Source of the DNA: an uncultured Verrucomicrobia subdivision 3 bacterium
Lineage (GTDB): Bacteria; Verrucomicrobiota; Verrucomicrobiia; Limisphaerales; UBA11358
Assembly: GCA_903944085.1 (NCBI GenBank)
Contig: CAJAQO010000127.1
Location: 1 to 33,193, forward strand
DNA length: 33,193 nucleotides
Direction: 5' to 3'
The position numbers and the translations under genes are program-made. Shown here one piece after another: positions 23,160 through 30,300 of the stretch. Numbering within the stretch: the first letter of the stretch is position 1; each line of letters opens with the position of its first letter. Under the pieces are notes generated by a model. The model was given only the letters and a program-made list of their open reading frames with translations. It was not told the DNA's origin and made no database searches.

Positions 23160-23670
23160 AGACAGACTTGTGATCCTATCTGGTTTCTTAACGGCACCGA
23201 ACCGTTCGCCACCAATCGCAAAACCTGATGTTCGCTGAACTCTATCTGCACGCTTCCGTTAGTGATCGAGTTGATGCGGTTGTCCGGCCGGCCGACCAAC
23301 TTCGTCCTGCAACTCGGGTCTTGCTCAAGCGCCAGCCGGAACTGGCGCTGCGGATGCTTGGTTTGATGAGCAGTCATCTACGCGTGCTCGCCGGGCAAAT
23401 TGAAGACCTCACCGTCAAGGAGGTTGAGACGCGCCTTGCCAACTGGTTGGTGAAATGTTGTCCCAACCCGCAGAGCAAAGCACCAGTGAAAATTGAGCTG
23501 ACGACGGACAAGCGCGTGCGGGCGGCGGAACTCGGCACGGTCACCGAAACATTTCCTGCACGTTCGCCAAATTACGTCAGCAAAAGTTGATCGCGGTCAA
23601 AGGCAAAACTGTGACCGTGTTATCTCCAGCGAAATTGCACGCGCTGCTCCGACGTAATCTGGGCGAATAA
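23160..23670 (+). pseudogene. Decayed Crp/Fnr-family transcriptional regulator
   Basis: The longest open piece (23228-23590) includes LLKRQPELALRMLGLMSSHL followed by KEVETRLANWL and TTDKRVRAAELGTVTETF, the dimer helix and DNA-binding region of Crp/Fnr regulators. After TETF the frame breaks; the next frame continues CTFAKLRQQKLIAVKGKTVT then VLSPAKLHALLRRNLGE and a stop at 23670, the expected end of the winged helix. One missing T near 23550 (TTTCC for TTTTCC) would restore it. Upstream, fragments such as VILSGFLTAPN and MFAELYLHASV in different frames look like remains of the cyclic-nucleotide-binding domain, and most of that domain is absent. It is therefore a pseudogene unless the assembly is wrong. 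The left boundary is approximate. Confidence 0.72.
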
Positions 23671-23890
23671 ATTCCCGCTTGGGCTGCCGGTCGAAGCCAG
23701 TCATACCAAAACACGTTTGACAGACTTTTAGTGGTGAGCAGTGAATGCCTGACATTTTCTGACGCGAATTGCGCGGGTTGGCCCCAATTGAATTCGTGTT
23801 GATTCACGGAATTTGTGTCTGGGCCTGACGTATTCATCAATACGAATACGATTTAAGCAATGACTCGTCACCTCGCTCCGACCCTAGGCT

Positions 23891-24640
23891 TCAGCCGACC
23901 GGCATTGGGAGCACCACGAGGCGGCCGGTTTCGCTGATGCCGTCGTTGGGTTTATATTTGCCGGCGGGGTGGCTGGCGTCGGTGAGGGTGCAAAGCCCGA
24001 ATTGCTCCACGGCCAGTTCGCGGCGGGCCACTTGTCTGGCCCAGTCGAGCGGTTGCGCGCTGTTGATGGGCACGCTGCAAAAGATTTCCCGGAATTCGAC
24101 GCGGCCGGCAAAGCTCAACTGGTCGCCTTCGTTGATCCATTCGGGCAGTTCCCAATCCGGCGGCAGGGGCTGTTGGAAAAATTCTTTCACATGCAAATCC
24201 ACCTTGAATTTGGACGCCCGTTCGCTGGGGCGTAGGGCTTCCAAGGAAAACTCAAATTCACGTCCGTGCCGTTCGCCAAATTTCAGGTCGGTCTCCCATT
24301 TGGAACACTCCGGATCAGAGGTGGCGCCGGGTTGAAAGATCCACATGTCCGGCCCGCGGGTATCCGGCAATTCCTTGCCATCAATCGGTTCGTGGTAGCC
24401 GAGGAAAAGATTTTCTAGATTGCGCCAGTCACGCAAGCCGGGCACCCACCCGATGAGGCGGAGCCGCATCTTGGGCGCATCGGCCGACACCGTCGCCGCC
24501 TCCACCTCGGGCGGGACGAAAGACCAGTCGGCCTGAAAATAGATGGAGTGGTCCCGACGCTCGCGCGGCAGAAACAGTTTCAGTCCGTCGGAACCCCAGA
24601 GGTTCCATTTCTGTGAGTTGATTTGCAGGCATCCGCTCAT
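23891..24640 (-). CDS. Hypothetical protein, family not recognised
   Basis: A 249-residue soluble-looking protein without a signal peptide or membrane segment. It is acidic to neutral and rich in Trp (for example QKWNLWGSDGLKLFLPRERR near the start) and Glu. It has no motif I can tie to a function. The composition and codon use look like a genuine gene: the frame is long, the start is ATG, and no competing frame reads like protein. Segments such as VEFREIFCSVPINSAQPLDW suggest a beta-rich fold. It has no close operon partner; the prepilin-like gene upstream on the same strand ends 271 bp away, and I see nothing in that gap. The function is unknown. Confidence 0.7.
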   Translation of the reverse strand: MSGCLQINSQKWNLWGSDGLKLFLPRERRDHSIYFQADWSFVPPEVEAATVSADAPKMRLRLIGWVPGLRDWRNLENLFLGYHEPIDGKELPDTRGPDMWIFQPGATSDPECSKWETDLKFGERHGREFEFSLEALRPSERASKFKVDLHVKEFFQQPLPPDWELPEWINEGDQLSFAGRVEFREIFCSVPINSAQPLDWARQVARRELAVEQFGLCTLTDASHPAGKYKPNDGISETGRLVVLPMPVG

Positions 24641-24911
24641 GTTTTGAAATTAGGCCGGTTCAGGGTTTTTTGTCGAGCTGTTTTCTTTTCCAAACGGATG
24701 CGTCCGGCGATAATTCTGCGCATTCCGCCAGCTATCGGCGCGACCAAAATCCTCAGCGGCTTGGCTATCTTGATCGAGATCCCGGCAAACACGCTCCAGC
24801 CAATGTGAGATTGTGTGCGCTGCTTTCGGCTGACTCAGTGCTGTCGGTAGAAAGAAAAGAGAATTGCTCGATGAACTCAAAGGCCATCGTTTGGAGACGG
24901 GCTGCCGGGTT

Positions 24912-25712
24912 TCAGGGAACCAGTCCGTTATGGTTTCTGGCCCAAAGCGCGAGTTCGTCCGTCCGCTGATAATTGTAGCCGATGGCGCTGTTTTTGATCG
25001 CCGCCACGTGGCCGTCAAAAAACGACGCATTTACACGTCCGCTGTGGCGCCCGACGGAGCGCGTCGGGTCACTCACATATTCATTGCCGTTTTGCGTGTC
25101 GCTCGGCACGCGAAAATAAATGCTGGCGGTCGTGGGCACTTCCGCCCAGTTGTCCGCGTTCGGGTCGCTCGGATTGGAGACCAGGGCGGCGTCCGCAAAG
25201 GTCAGCGATTGACTCGGTTCGGCCACCTCATTTTCTTTGGCGTGGCTGTAAGGATGTTGCGGCAGGCTGGGCGTCTGCGCCGTCCAGCCATATTCAAAGG
25301 CGTTCATGCCGATGCCGAGCGGTTGGGTGGAATTGGCCTGGCCACCATTGGCCTTCGAAGCCGGCAGCGTCAGGGCGGGGCAGTTCATCACGCCTTTTTC
25401 CGCTCCGTAGCCATCCTTCCGCAATTTGTCCGGCCACCAGTATAATGTGGTGTTCTGGAGCGCAAACGTCGGGTCGGGCGGCACATAACCAGCGGCGCCG
25501 ACATTGATCCACAACGGCAAAATCGTGCCGTCGTTGTCATTGATATAGAGCTTGGTGGCCAGCATGACCTGCCGGTCGTTGCTCACGCAATTGATCGACT
25601 TGGCCTTGGCTTTGGCTTTGGATAAAGCGGGCAGCAACAAAGCAGCCAAAATCGCAATGATCGCGATGACCACGAGCAATTCGATCAGGGTGAAAGCACT
25701 TTTTCGCTCCAT
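24912..25712 (-). CDS. Prepilin-like protein with type IV N-terminal methylation motif
   Basis: A 266-residue secreted or envelope protein. The short leader MERKSA is followed by [20 protein letters not shown], a class III signal cleaved before Phe with Glu at +5, as in type IV pilins and type II pseudopilins. The C-terminal [14 protein letters not shown] matches the H-x9-DG type signature of proteins found in large numbers in Verrucomicrobiota and Planctomycetes. The middle is Asn/Pro/Trp-rich and probably extracellular. The role of this expanded family is not established; members often sit beside carbohydrate-related regulators. It is transcribed divergently from the XylR-like regulator, with a perfect palindrome in the gap, so that regulator probably controls it. 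Confidence 0.9.
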   Translation of the reverse strand: MERKSAFTLIELLVVIAIIAILAALLLPALSKAKAKAKSINCVSNDRQVMLATKLYINDNDGTILPLWINVGAAGYVPPDPTFALQNTTLYWWPDKLRKDGYGAEKGVMNCPALTLPASKANGGQANSTQPLGIGMNAFEYGWTAQTPSLPQHPYSHAKENEVAEPSQSLTFADAALVSNPSDPNADNWAEVPTTASIYFRVPSDTQNGNEYVSDPTRSVGRHSGRVNASFFDGHVAAIKNSAIGYNYQRTDELALWARNHNGLVP

Positions 25713-25767
25713 GAAGAAAACAGACGCACAAAAGCCAAACCGTGTTACCGATATTTTTCACGGCGCA

Positions 25768-25789
25768 AACCTGATGACCAAATCAGGTT
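25768..25789. promoter_or_regulatory. Palindrome AACCTGAT-N6-ATCAGGTT, candidate operator
   Basis: A perfect 8-bp inverted repeat with the 6-nt centre GACCAA, 55 bp upstream of the prepilin-like ATG and 123 bp upstream of the regulator ATG. Its symmetry and place in the divergent promoter region suggest a binding site for the XylR-like regulator or another dimeric protein. Confidence 0.55.
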
Positions 25790-25912
25790 CGGTTCACGGC
25801 AGCGGCTTGGTTCAATCCGCTTTCCGAAAACCCGGATCAGAATTATTTGGGGACGCTTGCGTTTTGGCTGGGCACATGAAATAGTGCTTTTACTTTTCCA
25901 TTTCCAAACACC

Positions 25913-27073
25913 ATGCCGATGAATGGCCATTTCAAAGTAATCTTGTTCATCGAGTCTTCGCGCGCCTCGGGCCGTGATTATTTGCGGGGGATTGCCCGTT
26001 ACGCCCATTTGCATGGTTCCTGGTCGTTTTACTGGGAGCCCGGCGGGTTTGCGACCACCCATCAGACGCTGAAGAAGCTGGATATGGACGGCATCATGTT
26101 TCGCGATGTCGGCGGGCTGAAGGCGCAAGTGCTCCGCCTGGGAGTTCCGGCCGTCGTGCTGGGCCACCGTGACCGGGAGGTGCGCGGGTTGATCAATGTG
26201 GTGACGGATTCCGAAGCCATCGGGCGCATGGCCGCACAGCATTTGCTCCGCTGCGGTTTCAAACATTTTGCCTATTGTGGTCTCGCCCGGAGCGCTTTGG
26301 AGCAAACCCCCTGGTCCGAACGCCGGCTGCAATCGTTTCGCGCGAGCGTGGTGCAGGCTGGTTTCAAAACGCCGCCGGTGTTCGTGCTGGCACCGCTTTC
26401 GGACTGGCGCCGCACCCGGCGGCAGCTCGCCGACTGGCTGTTGAAGCTGCCCCGGCCGCTGGGCTTGATGGCGTGCAATGATGATTGCGGCGCGCAGGTG
26501 GCCGAGGCGTGCAAACTGGCGGAACTCGCAGTGCCGGATGCCGTGGGCATCGTGGGGGTGGACAATGACGAAGTGGTCTGCGGTCTGGCGGACCCGGCGA
26601 TGTCCAGCGTGGCCCTCAATTTTGAGCGCGCCGGCTATCAAGCGGCCGCCGCGCTGGACGGGCTGATGCAGCAGTCAAACCAAGTTCCGCATAATATCCG
26701 GGTCGAAGCCACGCATGTCGTCGCCCGGCGTTCCACCGACATCGTGGCTTTGGAGGACGAACATTTGGTCAAGGCGCTGACCTACATCCGCGACCAAGCC
26801 CGGACCCCACTGACCGTTAACGAGGTCGCCCGGATCGCGGGCGTTTCCCGGCGCGCCTTGGAACGCCGCTTCCAGCAGCAGATGGGCGGCTCCATTCTCA
26901 AGGCGATCCGCCGCGAGCGCACGGACCAGATCGCGCGGCTGTTGGTGGAGACGGATCTGCCGGTGGCGCGCATCGCCGAATCGCTCGGTTTTGCCGATGC
27001 GCAGCATTTTGCCCGATATTTTCGCGCCGCCAAAAAAGTGAGCCCGCTCGCCTTCCGCAAGGCCCACAAATGA
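25913..27073 (+). CDS. XylR-like regulator: LacI-type sugar-binding sensor with AraC DNA-binding domain
   Basis: A 386-residue regulator. Residues about 8-280 form a periplasmic-binding-protein-like domain: KVILFIESSRASGRDYLRGI at the start, DGIMFRDVGG, VVTDSEAIGRMAAQHLLRCG, PLGLMACNDDCGAQVAEAC, and VGIVGVDNDEVVCGLADPAM followed by SSV. These are typical of LacI/XylR sensors that bind a sugar. The C-terminal 100 residues are an AraC double helix-turn-helix (LTVNEVARIAGVSRRALERR, then IAESLGFADAQHFARYFRAA). It resembles E. coli XylR in layout (392 residues), but the ligand need not be xylose. ATG 25913 is the natural start. It is divergent from the prepilin-like gene and upstream of the giant repeat protein; both are plausible targets. 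Confidence 0.93.
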   Translation: MPMNGHFKVILFIESSRASGRDYLRGIARYAHLHGSWSFYWEPGGFATTHQTLKKLDMDGIMFRDVGGLKAQVLRLGVPAVVLGHRDREVRGLINVVTDSEAIGRMAAQHLLRCGFKHFAYCGLARSALEQTPWSERRLQSFRASVVQAGFKTPPVFVLAPLSDWRRTRRQLADWLLKLPRPLGLMACNDDCGAQVAEACKLAELAVPDAVGIVGVDNDEVVCGLADPAMSSVALNFERAGYQAAAALDGLMQQSNQVPHNIRVEATHVVARRSTDIVALEDEHLVKALTYIRDQARTPLTVNEVARIAGVSRRALERRFQQQMGGSILKAIRRERTDQIARLLVETDLPVARIAESLGFADAQHFARYFRAAKKVSPLAFRKAHK

Positions 27074-27135
27074 CTGAGGCGCTGTGGCCATTTCATGCCA
27101 CTTGATTTCTCGCTTTTTTTGATTGGCGAAGACTG

Positions 27136-27169
27136 TCGCAAAATGGCGATTTAATTTCGCAAAATGGCG
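27136..27169. promoter_or_regulatory. 13-bp direct repeat TCGCAAAATGGCG, two copies 21 bp apart
   Basis: Perfect copies at 27136-27148 and 27157-27169 start 21 bp apart, two turns of the helix. AraC-type proteins typically bind two such direct half-sites. GACTGTC also occurs at 27131-27137 and again at 27174-27180, flanking the pair. The sites lie 167-200 bp upstream of the giant repeat protein and just after the XylR-like gene, so they are a good candidate operator for that regulator. Confidence 0.6.
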
Positions 27170-27269
27170 TGGCGACTGTCTGGCTGGGCGGTTAGGCTTC
27201 TGTTGATCCCAATCGATATGCATCATTCCGTGGCCAAGTCCATAACACCTCCTGCGCGCTGCGCGGCTC

Positions 27270-27281
27270 GGTGAATTCACC
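27270..27281. promoter_or_regulatory. 12-bp palindrome GGTGAATTCACC
   Basis: A perfect palindrome without spacer, 54 bp upstream of the giant repeat gene. It could be an operator overlapping the promoter or 5' untranslated region. A short palindrome like this can arise by chance. Confidence 0.3.
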
Positions 27282-27335
27282 TGGCTTTAGCTGCCTGAAT
27301 TTCTCCATCAACCCAAACCTGCAACCATCAAGACT

Positions 27336-30300
27336 ATGAATACCCATCAGCACTCAACGCAATTAACCGTGTTCTCCCGCCCGTTTGGCTGGCTGACCAG
27401 ATTCTTGCTGGGAATCCTTTGCGCGGGCGCATTGTCCGCGCATGCCGCCAACGGCATCTGGACCAACAACGCCAGCAGCGCTTGGAGCGCCACAACCAAC
27501 TGGCTGAACAGCACCGTGGCCGACGGCACGGATGCCATCGCCGATTTTACCACGATTGACCTCGCCGCGCCGCGCACGGTCACGGTGGATGCGTCGCACA
27601 ACCTCGGTTCCATGCTGTTTGGTGACGCCGCCGGATCGCTGGCGGATTTGTGGACGCTGACGCCCAGCGGCGGGAGCGTTTTGACGCTGGCCGTATCTTC
27701 CGGTTCTCCCGGCATCACCGTCAGCAACAATGCGACGCACACCAATATCACCGTGTTGAACGTGCCGCTCGCGGGCACGCAAGGACTGACCAAGGCGGGT
27801 GTCGGCACGCTGGTGCTGGGTGGCAACAATAGTTACAGCGGTGCCACCGCCATCAGCGCGGGCACGTTGCAACTGACCAACGCCGCGTCCACCGGGCCGG
27901 TGTTGTATCTCTCGTTCAACAACGTCAGCGGAAACATCGTTACGAACGCCGGCAGCGGCGGCGCGGCGATGAACGGGTTGATTGTCGGCACCGGCGCCAG
28001 CGTCGGCGCCGGCGGGCCGAATGGCAACAACGCCTTGACCGTTGGCAGTGGTTCGGTGAATGCCGGCTATGTGCTGGTCAACAGTTCCGTGGTTAATTTC
28101 AACACCAATTTGAACTGGACGCTGGCGCTATGGCTGAAGACCAGCCAGACCGGCGCGGTGTATGCGTATCAAGGCGACGGCGGCTGGGCCAGTGGCAACA
28201 CGGTGTTTCATTTGAACGCCGGCTCGAATGATCTGGCCGGCGCTTACGCCGGCGGCGTGCGGTTTGCGCAAGGCTGGCAAGCGGGCACCTCGAATCTGGT
28301 TGATAGCGCGTGGCATTTTGTCGTGATGACCTGTAGCGGCGGCGGCAAAACGAATTATGTGGACGGCAGCGTGGATAGCTGGACGGTGATCAATGGCGCG
28401 GCCATGAATCAATGGAACGGCAACGGCAACGGCGGTCAGTTTTGGGTCGGCGGCGCGCCCGACATCGGCGACGGCGACCTTCGCTTGAACGGTCAGCTGG
28501 CCGAAGTTTATGTGTATAATCGCGCCTTGGCGCAAACGGAAATTCAAGCGCTCAAGACCGCCGCCGGTCCGGTTGCGCAACCGGTTCTGCCGCCGGTTTC
28601 GGCGGTTGCGGTGGCGTCATCGTCGAAGTTGGATTTGAATGGCGTCAGCCCGGCGGTGGCCGGGTTGAGCGGGCTTGGCGTCGTGGACACGACGGCGAGC
28701 ACGGGCACAAACCAGCTGGTGATCAACAACAGCGCCGACACCGTGTTTGCCGGCATCATCACCAACACCCTCGGCGTGCTGGCGTTGCACAAAACCGGCG
28801 CGGGCGCGCTGACTTTGACGGGCACCAACGGCTACACCGGCAACACACTGCTCGACAGCGGCACGCTCAATATTGTCACCGCCAATTCCATCGGCACCGG
28901 CGGCACGTTGTTCATCAACGGCGGCACCATTGACAACAACAGCGGCGCGGCGGTCACCATCGTCAACAACAAAGCGTCGCAATGGGCGGGCGATTTCACG
29001 TTCACGGGAACGACCAATTTGAGTTTCGGCACCGGCGGTGTGACGATTACCGGGCCGGGAACCAATCGCACCGTGACGGTCAGTTCCAATACGTTGAGCA
29101 TCGGCGTGCTGACCGGCACCACCGGACCCGGATATAATTTGATCAAGAACGGAGCTGGCAGTTTGTTTCTTGGCGGCTCCAGCGCCAGCACGTTGGCTGG
29201 ACACGGCTTGGTTATCAATGGCGGCACGGTGCTGATGTCGCAAGACCTGAATTCCGTGGCCAGCCTTACCGGCACCGGCACGCTGGAAACTTCCGGCACG
29301 GGCGTCAACAAATGGTTTTGGATCAACAATCCCAGCAACGTGGTTTTCTCCGGCACGATTCAAAATTATCCGGGCACCACTGGCCGCGGTTTGGGTTTCA
29401 ACAAAACCGGTTTGGGCACCGTGACGTTGAATGGCAACGCCAGCTTTAACGACACCATCACGATCCAGCAAGGCAAAGTGATTATGACCGGCAGCGGCAT
29501 CAGCATCGTCAGCAGCAACGGTTCAGAAGCAGCTTCCACGATTGGCACGGTGGCGAACACGGCCGGCATTTTGAGCGTGTCCAATGGCGCCACGGTGACG
29601 TTTGCCAGCACCGGCGCGGCGGCTTACACCACGGGAGTGACCATCGGCAGCACGGCGCTGGCTAATGGCGACGTGCAAGTGGATGCGGGCTCGGTGATCG
29701 TGAGCAATCAACTTGCCGTCGGCGGGGCGTGCTATGGCGCTTATTCGCAGCGCAGCGGTTCGACCTTGGTGGGCGGCTTCATCGCCTGCGGCGGCAACAC
29801 CAACGGCGGCGTCATCAATTTGAGCGGCGGCACGTTGACGCATGGCGTCGGTTATACCGGTATGGGAATAACAATCGGCTACGGCGGAGTGAACGCGGCG
29901 ACTTACGGCGTGATGAATGTTTACAACAACGCCAGCTATACGGTTTCCGGCGCGGCCAACGGCATCTGGCCCGGCGAAGTCAACAATGGCAATTTCAACA
30001 TGTGGGGCAATCCCACGGTAACGGTGAACAGCGACGGCATTGTTTTTGGCCGCGGCAACGCGGCCGGCAACGGCACGGTGAATTTGAACGGCGGCACACT
30101 GGCGGTGAACTTCATCACCAACGGCGTCGGTTCGGGCACGTTCAATTTCAACGGCGGCACCTTGAAAGCCAACGCCCAAATCGGCACGAGCTTTACCAAG
30201 GGCAATACGTCCACCGCGTTTTTTGATTACAGCGGCGGCACGATCATTGATGACGGCGGCTACGCCATTGCTTTCACGCAACCGATCCAAGCGCCGGGCG

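Noticed and set aside
23228-23590. Treating the 120-codon frame as an intact small regulator
   Set aside because: It lacks the sensor domain and loses the winged helix to a frameshift, and the next frame completes the family's C-terminus. A pseudogene explains it better.
24650-25030. 126-codon minus-strand frame overlapping the end of the prepilin-like gene
   Set aside because: It overlaps the H-x9-DG region in another frame and reads as Arg/Ser/Thr-rich noise. It has no ribosome site or conserved-looking segment.
25745-26641. 298-codon minus-strand frame opposite the XylR-like gene
   Set aside because: Low-complexity His/Gln/Arg-rich translation with no domain, fully opposite a gene with two clear domains. 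A shorter antisense frame at 26675-27280 is rejected for the same reason.
27136-27169. CRISPR-like array from the 13-bp repeats
   Set aside because: Only two copies, repeat too short, an 8-bp spacer and no cas genes nearby. A paired regulator site is more likely.
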